Positions 50,570 to 57,790 of a DNA stretch of 64,000 nt are shown here, piece after piece; within the stretch, counting starts at the first letter, position 1; each line of letters starts with the position of its first letter. The position numbers were made by a program, and so were the translations under genes. The DNA comes from Streptomyces sp. MP131-18. GTDB taxonomy: Bacteria; Actinomycetota; Actinomycetes; Streptomycetales; Streptomycetaceae. The notes beneath the pieces were generated by a model. It did no database searches. It was given only the letters and a program-made list of their open reading frames with translations, and was not told the DNA's origin. The DNA lies in NCBI RefSeq assembly GCF_001984575.1, contig NZ_LZNS01000001.1, positions 4,550,049 to 4,614,048 of the forward strand, read 5' to 3'.

Positions 50570-50720
50570 AGTGCTTGGGCCCCCCGCGCCCCCGAACGCG
50601 GGCCGCCGCGTGCCGCCGGGCCGTGCGCCCACGATAGCAAGTGCGTGGCGCTGCGCGCCGGTTCGTTTACCGGACGCACCACATCCCCCGGCCGCGCCGG
50701 GGCCTCGGGATCTACCGGAC

Positions 50721-50750
50721 CCAGCGGTATCCAGCGGTATCCAGCGGTAT
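50721..50750. repeat. Three perfect 10-bp tandem repeats
   Basis: CCAGCGGTAT occurs three times in a row. A fourth, altered copy (CTAGCGG) holds the stop codon of the nitrobindin-like gene, so the array extends the gene's 3' end. Confidence 0.9.
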
Positions 50751-51311
50751 CTAGCGGAAGAACGCGATGCCGTCGTCAGGCAGGTCCTTGATGTCCGCCA
50801 CGAACTCCCGCGGGTCGACCGCCCGCTTCAGGTGCGCCGACATGTAGGGGCGCAGCGGCACCTCGGGGGTGGCCTTCTCACCGACCCACATCAGATCGCT
50901 GTTCACGTAGCCGTACAGCCGCTTGCCGCCCGTGTACGCGGGCGAAGCGCCGGTGCGGGCCACCGCGTCGGTGGCCAGGTCGATCTGCGGCTTGCCCTCG
51001 GCCAGCTCGCCGTACCAGACCTCGGCGACGCCCTGGTCGCGGATCATGACGGCCTCGATCTGGCGCTCCTTGATCCGCCAGTAGCCGTGCTCGGACTCCA
51101 GCGGGTCGAGCCGCTTGCCCTCGGCATCGAGCCGCCAGGAGCGCGAGTGGTACTCCAGGAAGTCGCGGCCGTCGTGCGAAAAGGTCGCCTCCTGGCCGAA
51201 GTTGCACGCCTCATCGCCGGGGAAGTCGGCGACCCCGGCGCCCTGCCAGGTGCCGAGGAGGAAGGCGAGCGGTACCAGCGAGGGGTGCAGGTCGGACGGA
51301 ATCTCGATCAT
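50751..51311 (-). CDS. Nitrobindin-like heme-binding protein
   Basis: A 186-residue lipocalin-like beta-barrel of the FABP/DUF1794 (THAP4/nitrobindin) family. Landmarks are PLAFLLGTWQGAG at residues 14-26, EYHSRSWRLD, and a conserved His in YMSAHLKRA near the C-terminus that is the expected proximal heme ligand. Relatives bind ferric heme and react with nitric oxide or peroxynitrite. It follows a 33-residue membrane protein gene by 5 bases. Confidence 0.87.
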   Translation of the reverse strand: MIEIPSDLHPSLVPLAFLLGTWQGAGVADFPGDEACNFGQEATFSHDGRDFLEYHSRSWRLDAEGKRLDPLESEHGYWRIKERQIEAVMIRDQGVAEVWYGELAEGKPQIDLATDAVARTGASPAYTGGKRLYGYVNSDLMWVGEKATPEVPLRPYMSAHLKRAVDPREFVADIKDLPDDGIAFFR

Positions 51312-51316
51312 GGGTA

Positions 51317-51418
51317 TCAGCGCTGTCCCTGGTAGAGCTTCATCACAACGAGGGCCGTGAAGGCGCCGCCGGCGACCACGACCAGTGCCACCAGGGTGAT
51401 GAAGAAAGCCTCTAGCAC
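51317..51418 (-). CDS. 33-residue single-helix membrane protein
   Basis: GTG at 51418 begins a 33-codon frame whose product has one hydrophobic helix (FFITLVALVVVAGGAFTALVV) and a basic C-terminal end (MKLYQGQR). A ribosome site GAGGAGC stands 5 bases upstream. It lies 5 bases before the nitrobindin-like gene on the same strand and was too short for routine gene calling. Good third-position bias and ribosome site make it credible. Role unknown; it may anchor a partner at the membrane. Confidence 0.7.
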   Translation of the reverse strand: MLEAFFITLVALVVVAGGAFTALVVMKLYQGQR

Positions 51419-51608
51419 AGATGCTCCTCGTGGTGCCGCTGGGAATGTGAAATCCGTCCGCGGCCGAGTCTAGTCCTCGGCTGCCGGGGAATCTCAGTGA
51501 GGTGGGCCGCCCGGGCCCGTCGCTTGGGCGGCCTTGACCGTTTTGTGATCACTGCGACTGAACGCGTTCGGACGTTCTTGCGTCTAAGCGCGTGGAAAGG
51601 GTGTGATC
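51419..51608. promoter_or_regulatory. Divergent promoter region with GAACGCGTTC palindrome
   Basis: This gap separates the 33-residue protein from the zinc-ribbon peptide gene. It contains the perfect palindrome GAACGCGTTC (51560-51569) and two TGATCA copies (51546-51551 and 51604-51609). I could not fix promoter hexamers with confidence. Confidence 0.35.
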
Positions 51609-51692
51609 ATGAGTTGTCCGAACTGTGGTGGAGCTATGCATCAGGGTCCGCGAGGCGACTGGGTCTGCGGCACCTGCGGCACGACCCGGTAG
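51609..51692 (+). CDS. 27-residue zinc-ribbon peptide
   Basis: ATG at 51609 opens a 27-codon frame encoding two CXXC knuckles, SCPNCGG at the start and VCGTCGT at the end, a complete four-cysteine zinc ribbon with a short spacer. A GGAAAGGG stretch about 8 bases upstream can serve as ribosome site. It ends 31 bases before the DsrE gene on the same strand. The four Cys at ribbon spacing make chance unlikely. Confidence 0.65.
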   Translation: MSCPNCGGAMHQGPRGDWVCGTCGTTR

Positions 51693-51723
51693 GGCCGAAG
51701 GCCCTCCGGGCTACGGTGGCGCC

Positions 51724-52086
51724 ATGGCTCAGAAGCTGGTGATCAAGGTGACGGCAGGGGCGGACGCCCCTGAGCGGTGCTCGCAGGCGTTCACGGTGGC
51801 GGCGCTGGCCGCCGCCAGCGGCGTGGAGGTCTCGCTGTGGCTGACCGGGGAGGCGGCGTGGTTCGCCGTTCCCGGCCGGGCGGCGGAGTTCCAGCTGCCG
51901 CACGCGGCGCCGCTGCCGGACCTGATCGACGGTATCCAGGCCGGGGGGCGGATCACTCTGTGCACGCAGTGCGCCGCCCGGAGGGGGATCGAGGAGGAGG
52001 ACGTGATCGACGGCGTCCGCATCGCCGGGGCACAGGTATTCCTGAGTGAGATCATGCCCGACGGCGTCCGGGCGCTCGTCTACTGA
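51724..52086 (+). CDS. DsrE-family protein
   Basis: A 120-residue alpha/beta protein of the DsrE/F-like sulfur-relay family. The N-terminus QKLVIKVTAGADAPERCSQAF and the C-terminal CTQCAARRGI, whose two Cys could carry persulfide, are the notable features. The ATG has no ribosome site, but TACGGT lies 6 bases before it, a leaderless pattern. Next to a sulfurtransferase and DUF1416 gene, a sulfur-transfer role is likely but unproven. Confidence 0.82.
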   Translation: MAQKLVIKVTAGADAPERCSQAFTVAALAAASGVEVSLWLTGEAAWFAVPGRAAEFQLPHAAPLPDLIDGIQAGGRITLCTQCAARRGIEEEDVIDGVRIAGAQVFLSEIMPDGVRALVY

Positions 52087-52163
52087 GAGCCGCCTACAAC
52101 ACGGAGAAACACGGCACGGACCGACGTACGCCCACGAGTTGACCGCACACCAACGGGGCAATC

Positions 52164-52195
52164 AGGCCGCGCCCCCCGCCAGGGGAGCGCGGCCT
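52164..52195. terminator. Bidirectional GC-rich terminator hairpin
   Basis: AGGCCGCGC (52164-52172) pairs with GCGCGGCCT (52187-52195), and the loop contains CCCC/GGGG able to extend the stem. It lies between the convergent DsrE and DUF1416 genes, where both transcripts must end. No long T-run, as is usual in Streptomyces. Confidence 0.7.
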
Positions 52196-52230
52196 TCCGC
52201 ATGTGTCCGGCCCGCGCGCGGCAGCGCGCG

Positions 52231-52518
52231 TCAGACGGCGATGCTGACCTCGGTCAGCCCGCCCTCGGCCGCCACGACCTTGCGGTCCGCCGAGGCGCCG
52301 GGGACCAGCGCCCGCAGGGTCCAGGTCCCCCCGGCCGCGTAGAAGCGGAACTGGCCGCTCGCCGAGGTCGGCACCTCCGCCGTGAACTCACCGGTGCTGT
52401 CCAGCAGGCGGACATATCCGTTCACCGGCTCGCCGTCCCTGGTCACCGAGCCCTGGATCGTGGTCCGTCCCGCGGTCGCCGTGGCGGCGTCGGGGCCGCC
52501 TGGCTTCGCTCCGCACAT
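52231..52518 (-). CDS. DUF1416 protein
   Basis: A 95-residue protein of the actinobacterial DUF1416 family, always found with CysA-type sulfurtransferase. It begins MCGAKPGG (Cys2 conserved) and folds as a carboxypeptidase-regulatory-like beta-sandwich (TTIQGSVTRDGEPVNGYVRLL, GQFRFYAAGGTWTLRAL). It starts 35 bases after the sulfurtransferase gene in the same operon. Biochemical role not established. Confidence 0.9.
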   Translation of the reverse strand: MCGAKPGGPDAATATAGRTTIQGSVTRDGEPVNGYVRLLDSTGEFTAEVPTSASGQFRFYAAGGTWTLRALVPGASADRKVVAAEGGLTEVSIAV

Positions 52519-52553
52519 CGCGCGTCCTCCCTTTCCTGCGGCCTCCGGCCGCG

Positions 52554-53393
52554 TTACTTGGCCGGGCCGGTCTCGACCGGCACCCCGACGAGCGAGCCGT
52601 ACTCGGTCCACGAACCGTCGTAGTTCTTGACGTTCGGCACGCCGAGCAGCTCGTGCAGCACGAACCAGGTGTGCGCCGAGCGCTCGCCGATCCGGCAGTA
52701 GGCGATGGTGTCCTTGGCCAGGTCCACGCCCTCGTCCTGGTACAGCTCCGTCAGCTCCTCGTCGGAACGGAAGGTGCCGTCGTCGTTGGCGGACTTCGAC
52801 CAGGGGATGTTGCGCGCGGACGGGATGTGGCCGCCGACCTGCGACTGCTCCTGCGGCAGGTGGGCGGGGGCCAGCAGCTTGCCGCTGAACTCGTCGGGGG
52901 AGCGCACGTCCACCAGGTTCTGCGTGCCGATGGCCGCCACGACCTCGTCGCGGAAGGCGCGGATCGATACGTCCTGCGGCGAGGCGGTGTACTGGGTGGC
53001 GGCGCGCTCGGGCACCTCCTCGACCAGCTCGCGGGCGTCCAGCTCCCACTTCTTGCGGCCGCCGTCGAGCAGGCGCACGTCCTGGTGGCCGTACAGCTTG
53101 AAGTACCAGTAGGCGTAGGCCGCGAACCAGTTGTTGTTCCCGCCGTACAGCACGACCGTGTCGTCGACTCCGATGCCCTTGGCGGACAGCAGCGCCTCGA
53201 AGCCGGCCTGGTCCACGAAGTCGCGGCGGACCGGGTCCTGGAGCTCCCGCTTCCAGTCGATCCGCACCGCGTTCCTGATGTGGTTCTTGTCGTAGGCGGA
53301 GGTGTCCTCGTCGACCTCGACGAGGACGACCTCCGGGTCGTCGAGGTGGGCGGTGACCCAGTCGGCGTCCACGAGGACGTCACTGCGGCTCAT
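52554..53393 (-). CDS. Thiosulfate sulfurtransferase (rhodanese, CysA/SseC type)
   Basis: A 279-residue tandem rhodanese. The N-terminal domain is inactive (no Cys in its loop). The C-terminal domain carries the active-site loop CRIGERS with Cys233 as persulfide carrier, the form found in mycobacterial CysA2/CysA3. It transfers sulfane sulfur from thiosulfate to cyanide or thiol acceptors. It heads an operon with DUF1416 and is preceded by a Cys-containing leader peptide about 100 bases upstream, suggesting control by cysteine supply. Confidence 0.93.
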   Translation of the reverse strand: MSRSDVLVDADWVTAHLDDPEVVLVEVDEDTSAYDKNHIRNAVRIDWKRELQDPVRRDFVDQAGFEALLSAKGIGVDDTVVLYGGNNNWFAAYAYWYFKLYGHQDVRLLDGGRKKWELDARELVEEVPERAATQYTASPQDVSIRAFRDEVVAAIGTQNLVDVRSPDEFSGKLLAPAHLPQEQSQVGGHIPSARNIPWSKSANDDGTFRSDEELTELYQDEGVDLAKDTIAYCRIGERSAHTWFVLHELLGVPNVKNYDGSWTEYGSLVGVPVETGPAK

Positions 53394-53496
53394 GCGTGTT
53401 CTCCTTCGGCGATCGGGGGTACCGGGGGGCGCTGCGCCGGCGTGGCGGAAGGCGCGCGGAACGACGCCGCAGGCTCGTGGAGGCGAGGCGCGGTCG

Positions 53497-53598
53497 TCAG
53501 CCGTCGCGGCGACAGAGCATGGCCGCGACGCGGCACAGGTCGACCGCCCGTCGCTTCGTCAGCCCCCCGGCGGGGGTGCCCGCAGCCTGTCGCATCAT
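53497..53598 (-). CDS. Cysteine leader peptide (attenuator type)
   Basis: A 33-codon frame starting ATGATG (53598 or 53595) and ending TGA at 53497. The product is basic and ends in the pattern RRAVDLCRVAAMLCRRDG, with two Cys codons close to the stop. This matches short actinobacterial leader peptides placed upstream of sulfur-assimilation genes, where ribosome pausing at Cys codons sets downstream expression. It ends 103 bases before the sulfurtransferase start. It explains an otherwise empty 300-base gap. Confidence 0.75.
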   Translation of the reverse strand: MMRQAAGTPAGGLTKRRAVDLCRVAAMLCRRDG

Positions 53599-53695
53599 GA
53601 CCGCGATCGTACGGACGTGGCGGCGCTCATGTCACCGCTGTTCCGGATAATGAGACGTCTGTGTCTGTATTCCGGGATCGCCGATGGGGTCCGGC

Positions 53696-54415
53696 TCAGC
53701 CGATCTCGACGTTGCTGCCGGTGATCCCCAGGGACAGGCCGTCCTGCGTCGGCTCGACCTCGTCCAGCGTGAGGCCGTCCGGGAGGCCGCTGAGCGTGCG
53801 TTCCTGGTCCAGCTGCTCGCGGATCGCCGCCTGCACCTCCTCGCCGCCGGTGTCCGGAATGGCCGCATCGTCGACTTCGAGCCGGATGGTGTCGCCGTCC
53901 AGCACGATCTCGCCCGGCACCTCGCCGACGTCCAGGCTCTGCCCGAGCACGGTGGCCTGGAGCGTCAGCAGCAGCCGGCCCTCCTCCGCGTAGCCGAACT
54001 CGACGCCGAAGCCGTTGCCGCTGATCGCCAGCAGCTCCCCGTAGGCGCGCGTCAGCTCCTCGTAGTCGATCAGGCCCTCGCCCTCCGCGCGCCCGGCCAC
54101 CGCACCGGAATAGCCGTCGGTCAGCTCCACGTCGTTCAGCTGCACGTCCAGCTCCTGAACGACCAGCTCCTGGTCGTCCACCTGCGCCGTGTACTCGTCG
54201 AGCCCGAGGTCGACCCGGTCCAGATTGCCGCCGACGACCTGCGTCAGGAAGGGGAAGCCCTGCACGGACACGCTCGGCTCCTCCGTCAGGCCGAGGGTGT
54301 CACGGGCCCGGGAGGCGACCTCGCCCTCGGCGATCCACAGCGCCACGCGGTCGGCAACGATGGCGAGCACGATCAGCACGCCAAAGATGATCAGACTTAT
54401 TCGCAGTGCGCGCAT
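53696..54415 (-). CDS. LmeA-family (DUF2993) phospholipid-binding protein
   Basis: A 239-residue protein with an N-terminal signal-anchor (ISLIIFGVLIVLAIVAD) and a beta-rich body typical of DUF2993 (EPSVSVQGFPFLTQVVGGNLDRVDL). In mycobacteria LmeA is a cell-envelope protein needed for lipomannan mannan elongation and binds acidic phospholipids. The FPFLTQ segment is the best family marker here. The last residues (LGITGSNVEIG) complete the barrel. Probably extracytoplasmic and lipid-binding. Confidence 0.87.
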   Translation of the reverse strand: MRALRISLIIFGVLIVLAIVADRVALWIAEGEVASRARDTLGLTEEPSVSVQGFPFLTQVVGGNLDRVDLGLDEYTAQVDDQELVVQELDVQLNDVELTDGYSGAVAGRAEGEGLIDYEELTRAYGELLAISGNGFGVEFGYAEEGRLLLTLQATVLGQSLDVGEVPGEIVLDGDTIRLEVDDAAIPDTGGEEVQAAIREQLDQERTLSGLPDGLTLDEVEPTQDGLSLGITGSNVEIG

Positions 54416-54526
54416 CGGGCCGAATCCCCCTGTGGTCTCCAGAAAGTCGAGCGAGCCTAACCCGCCGGTCCGGGCGCCCGGGGGAGGGGGCGGCCGTTGC
54501 AGCAGGCCCGTTACACGCCCGGCACC

Positions 54527-55315
54527 TCACATCAGCGCCCGGGCCAGCGGATATACCGCGGGCGCCGCGGCCGTCAGCGGCAGCGCCACGCCGGCCGTGA
54601 AGTGCACGAAGCGCGAAGGGAAGTCGTAGCTCGCCACCCGGTGCCCGATCAGCGCGCACACCCCGCCCGCGGCGGCGAGCGCCACCGCGTCCGTGCCGAA
54701 CCCGTCCACCCGGCCCGCCGCCAAGGCCCCCGTCCCCACCGCCGCGAGCAGGCCGAGCAGGAAGGAGAGGAACGCGGGACCCGGCACCGCCCGCAGCAGG
54801 ACCGCCGCCGCGACCGCGGCCGCGGTCACCGCGACCGCCCGGCCCGAGACGTCCACCGCGGCCAGGTGGCCGGTGGCGGCCACGGTCAGCAGCGTGGCCG
54901 CGGACGTCGCCGTCAGCGAGTCGAGGCGCTCGTCCGCGGAACCGCGGTGCCGCAGCTGGAGCACCAGCACCAGCAGGAACCACGCCCCGAGCACCCCGGC
55001 CACCGCCTCGGGCGCCCGGTCCGCGGGAGCGGCCAGCACCGCGGCATCGGCCGTCAGGCCGCCCGCGAAGGCCAGCGCGATGCCCTGCCTGGCCGGCCAC
55101 ATCCCGTTCAGCCGGAACCAGCCGGCCGCCGTCACCGCCTGGAGCACCACCACCGCGGGCAGCGCCGCGGCCTGGCCGATCGGGGCGGTCGCGGCGAGCA
55201 GGGCGGCGAGCAGCGCGGTCAGCACGGCGGGTCGCGCGCCGGGCGGCACGATCGGTGACCTGGCGCGGTGCCGCGGCCCCGCCGCGAGCCGGGGGGCGCC
55301 GACCGGGGCGGTCAT
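54527..55315 (-). CDS. Multi-pass membrane protein, unknown function
   Basis: A 262-residue protein with seven or eight hydrophobic segments made almost entirely of Ala, Leu, Val and Gly (for example AVLTALLAALLAATAPIG, AVTAAAVAAAVLLRAV, AFLSFLLGLLAAVGTGAL). No transporter motif is seen. A cytoplasmic basic stretch occurs at the N-terminus. It overlaps the MoaD/ThiS gene by 4 bases (ATGA), so it is translationally coupled to a sulfur-carrier-like protein; no functional link is known to me. Confidence 0.78.
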   Translation of the reverse strand: MTAPVGAPRLAAGPRHRARSPIVPPGARPAVLTALLAALLAATAPIGQAAALPAVVVLQAVTAAGWFRLNGMWPARQGIALAFAGGLTADAAVLAAPADRAPEAVAGVLGAWFLLVLVLQLRHRGSADERLDSLTATSAATLLTVAATGHLAAVDVSGRAVAVTAAAVAAAVLLRAVPGPAFLSFLLGLLAAVGTGALAAGRVDGFGTDAVALAAAGGVCALIGHRVASYDFPSRFVHFTAGVALPLTAAAPAVYPLARALM

Positions 55316-55578
55316 CGCGCCCCTCCAGCGAACGGCGGGAGCACCTCGACCGTGCCGCCCTCTGGCAGCGTCACACTCTCGTGGGGCCGCGGGCCGACCT
55401 GCGCGCCGTTCACCAGAAAGGAGCAGCGCACCAGCACCCGCGCGAAGTCGGGCCGGTCGGCGTGCCGGTCGCGGGCGTCGGCCAGCGCCGCGGCCAGCGT
55501 GCCCGCCTCGTACGCCTCCTCCGCCGTCCCGGCCGCGGCCTTTGCCGCGGCCCAGTAACGGATCGTGCCCCTCGCCAT
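55312..55578 (-). CDS. MoaD/ThiS-family ubiquitin-like protein
   Basis: An 88-residue beta-grasp protein. It starts MARGTIRYWAAAKAAAG at 55578 and ends VEVLPPFAGGAR. The Gly-Gly that would be adenylated and thiocarboxylated is there, but two residues (Ala-Arg) follow it. MoaD and ThiS proper end at Gly-Gly, so this one would need trimming first. An in-frame start 36 bases upstream is possible but less typical. First gene of a two-gene operon. Confidence 0.87.
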   Translation of the reverse strand: MARGTIRYWAAAKAAAGTAEEAYEAGTLAAALADARDRHADRPDFARVLVRCSFLVNGAQVGPRPHESVTLPEGGTVEVLPPFAGGAR

Positions 55579-55736
55579 CGCGACTCCGCTCTCGTTCCGA
55601 TCCTGCCGCCCCATGATGCCCCCGCGCGCTCGCGGCGCACGCCCACCCCGGCGGGAGGACGGGCATGAGCACGGGGTCGAGTGTGATAGATGCCGATGCG
55701 CCAGGTGAATTGTTTCGGCTATGCTGCTTCCGTTGG

Positions 55737-55772
55737 AAGGACCCGGGCACTGATGCCACCTCGGGTCCTTTT
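55737..55772 (+). terminator. Terminator-like hairpin in the glnR leader
   Basis: AAGGACCCG (55737-55745) pairs with CGGGTCCTT (55762-55770). The loop itself holds GGCA/TGCC, and TTTT closes the structure at 55769-55772. It lies 65 bases before the glnR start with no upstream gene on this strand, so it looks like an attenuator or the end of a short RNA. A TATGCT (-10-like) is at 55720-55725. Confidence 0.7.
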
Positions 55773-55836
55773 GCGCTTTCCGGGCAGAGCCGCTCGCATC
55801 GTCCCCTCGCCAGGACTGAGGAAGGAACGCCCCCGT

Positions 55837-56592
55837 ATGAGTTCGCTGCTACTCCTGACCAACGCCCTTCAGCCGTCCTCGCAAGTGCTCCCCGCCCTGG
55901 AACTGCTGCTGCACAACGTCCGCGTCGCGCCCGCCGAGGGCCCGGCCCTCGTGGACGCGCCCAGCTCGGACGTCATCCTCGTCGACGGCAGGAAGGATCT
56001 GCCGCAGGTCCGTTCGCTGTGCCAGCTCCTGCGCTCCACGGGCCCCGGCTGCCCGCTGGTGCTCATCGTCACCGAGGGCGGTCTTGCCGCGGTCACCGCG
56101 GACTGGGGCGTCGACGACGTGGTCCTGGACACGGCGGGCCCCGCGGAGGTCGAGGCCAGGCTGCGGCTGGCCACCGGCCGCCAGCAGCTGTCCACCGACG
56201 ACAGCCCCATGGAGATCCGCAACGGCGACCTGTCCGTGGACGAGGCCACGTACAGCGCGAAGCTGAAGGGCCGCGTGCTGGACCTCACGTTCAAGGAGTT
56301 CGAGCTGCTGAAGTACCTGGCGCAGCACCCCGGCCGGGTGTTCACCAGGGCGCAGCTGCTCCAGGAGGTCTGGGGTTACGACTACTTCGGCGGCACGCGC
56401 ACGGTCGACGTGCACGTCAGGCGGCTGCGGGCCAAGCTCGGTCCCGAGCACGAGTCGCTGATCGGCACCGTGCGGAATGTGGGCTACCGCTTCGTCGTCC
56501 CGGAGAAGGAGAAGTCCGAGGACCAGCACGTGCGGGCGGTCACGCGCGAGGCGGAGCAGGTCGTCAAGGAAGCCGCCGCGCGCCGGAATTGA
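55837..56592 (+). CDS. glnR: GlnR, global nitrogen regulator
   Basis: A 251-residue OmpR-type regulator that activates amtB, glnA, glnII and nitrate genes under nitrogen limitation. It matches the S. coelicolor GlnR I remember almost word for word (MSSLLLLTNALQPSSQVLPA, CQLLRSTGPGCPLVL, VWGYDYFGGTRTVDVHVRR). The receiver is atypical: Asp50 is kept but the acidic pair and Lys of true receivers are lost, so it is not a normal phospho-switch. The ATG at 55837 is the conserved start; the open frame extends upstream through a terminator hairpin and is rejected. Confidence 0.95.
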   Translation: MSSLLLLTNALQPSSQVLPALELLLHNVRVAPAEGPALVDAPSSDVILVDGRKDLPQVRSLCQLLRSTGPGCPLVLIVTEGGLAAVTADWGVDDVVLDTAGPAEVEARLRLATGRQQLSTDDSPMEIRNGDLSVDEATYSAKLKGRVLDLTFKEFELLKYLAQHPGRVFTRAQLLQEVWGYDYFGGTRTVDVHVRRLRAKLGPEHESLIGTVRNVGYRFVVPEKEKSEDQHVRAVTREAEQVVKEAAARRN

Positions 56593-56662
56593 CCGTCCTG
56601 GCCGTCCCGGCGGACGCGGGCCCCGTGTCCCTCGGGGCAGTTCCGCGCGTAGACTACGCGCC

Positions 56663-57706
56663 GTGGCCAAGGTGACGCGGGACGATGTGGCACGACTTGC
56701 GGGGACGTCCACCGCGGTCGTGAGCTATGTCATCAACAATGGCCCGCGGCCGGTGGCGCCGGCCACGCGGGAGCGGGTGCTCGCCGCGATCAAGGAGCTG
56801 GGCTACCGCCCCGACCGGGTCGCGCAGGCGATGGCCTCCCAGCGGACGGACCTGATAGGTCTCATCGTCCCGGACGCGCGGCAGCCGTTCTTCGCGGAGA
56901 TGGCCCACGCCGTCGAACAGGCGGCGGCCGAGCGCGGCAAGATGGTCCTGGTCGGCAATTCCGACTATCTGGACGAGCGCGAGGTCCACTACCTGCGGGC
57001 GTTCCTCGGCATGCGCGTGTCGGGGCTCATCCTCATCAGCCAGGGGCCGAGCGAGCACGCGGCCACCGAGATCGACGCCTGGGACGCCCGGGTGGTGCTG
57101 CTGCACCGCAGGCCGGACGCGATCGACGACGTGGCGGTCGTGCTCGACGACGTGGGCGGCGCGCGGCGCCTCACCCGCCACCTGCTGGACCACGGTCACG
57201 CCTACGTGGCGTGCCTGGGCGGCGTGGACTCCACGCCCGAGTCGGGCGACCCGGTCACCGACCACGTCACCGGCTGGCGCGAGGCGATGCACGAGGCGGG
57301 GCTCTCCACCGAGGGGCGGCTGTTCAAGGCCCCGTACAACCGGTACGACGCCTACCGGGTGGCGCTCGACCTGCTGGCCGGCCCCGACCGGCCGCCGGCG
57401 CTGGTGTGCGCGACGGACGATCAGGCGATCGGCGTGCTGCGGGCGGCGCGCGAGCTGCGCATCGACGTGCCGGGCGAGCTGGCGGTGGCCGGGTTCGACG
57501 ACGTGAAGGAAGCGGCGCTGACCGATCCGCCGCTGACCACGGTCGGCTCGGACCGGGAGGCGATGGCCAGGGCGGCGATCGACCTGGCGATCGGGGACCA
57601 GAGGTCCGGCAACGGCACCGCGGGCGAGAGCGGGCCCGGCGACCGGCTGCGGCAGTTCCCCGTCACCCTGAAGATCCGCGGCTCCTGCGGCTGCCCGGAC
57701 AACTGA
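56663..57706 (+). CDS. LacI-family regulator
   Basis: A 347-residue regulator. The HTH is VTRDDVARLAGTSTAVVSYVI, with Val-Val-Ser-Tyr in place of the common Val-Ser-Arg, then hinge PDRVAQAMASQ and the sensor domain from DLIGLIVPDARQPFF. TAGACT lies 7 bases before the GTG, a leaderless promoter pattern. It sits between glnR and the protease gene, the same order as I recall from S. coelicolor, so it is a core gene and not tied to a sugar operon here. The C-terminus CGCPDN is unusual. Confidence 0.88.
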   Translation: MAKVTRDDVARLAGTSTAVVSYVINNGPRPVAPATRERVLAAIKELGYRPDRVAQAMASQRTDLIGLIVPDARQPFFAEMAHAVEQAAAERGKMVLVGNSDYLDEREVHYLRAFLGMRVSGLILISQGPSEHAATEIDAWDARVVLLHRRPDAIDDVAVVLDDVGGARRLTRHLLDHGHAYVACLGGVDSTPESGDPVTDHVTGWREAMHEAGLSTEGRLFKAPYNRYDAYRVALDLLAGPDRPPALVCATDDQAIGVLRAARELRIDVPGELAVAGFDDVKEAALTDPPLTTVGSDREAMARAAIDLAIGDQRSGNGTAGESGPGDRLRQFPVTLKIRGSCGCPDN

Positions 57707-57739
57707 CGCCGCCGGCGGGTCGCTTCGGTTGCAGGAGAT

Positions 57740-57770
57740 TCTGAGTCTGCGCTCAGAGTCCTCTCATCTT
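57740..57770 (+). promoter_or_regulatory. MprA-box-like repeats before the protease gene
   Basis: TCTGAG (57740-57745) and CTCAGA (57752-57757) are inverted repeats, and CTCAGAGT is followed after CC by TCTCATC. This resembles the two direct-repeat submotifs of the mycobacterial MprA box (CTCAG.. and TCTCA..). It lies 21-51 bases before the protease gene that heads the two-component operon, as expected for autoregulation. Confidence 0.45.
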
Positions 57771-57790
57771 GCCGGCGCACAGTCGCAGAC

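Noticed and set aside
50570..50600. C-rich runs on the plus strand resembling the actinobacterial 6C RNA
   Set aside because: The two hairpins with C6 loops of that RNA could not be drawn and there is no terminator after it.
50721..50750. Repeat array as a CRISPR
   Set aside because: Units of 10 bp are directly adjacent with no spacers and no cas genes are present.
55690..55836. In-frame N-terminal extension of GlnR
   Set aside because: It would be read through a terminator-like hairpin and precedes the conserved MSSLLLLTNA start; kept only as a possible leader.
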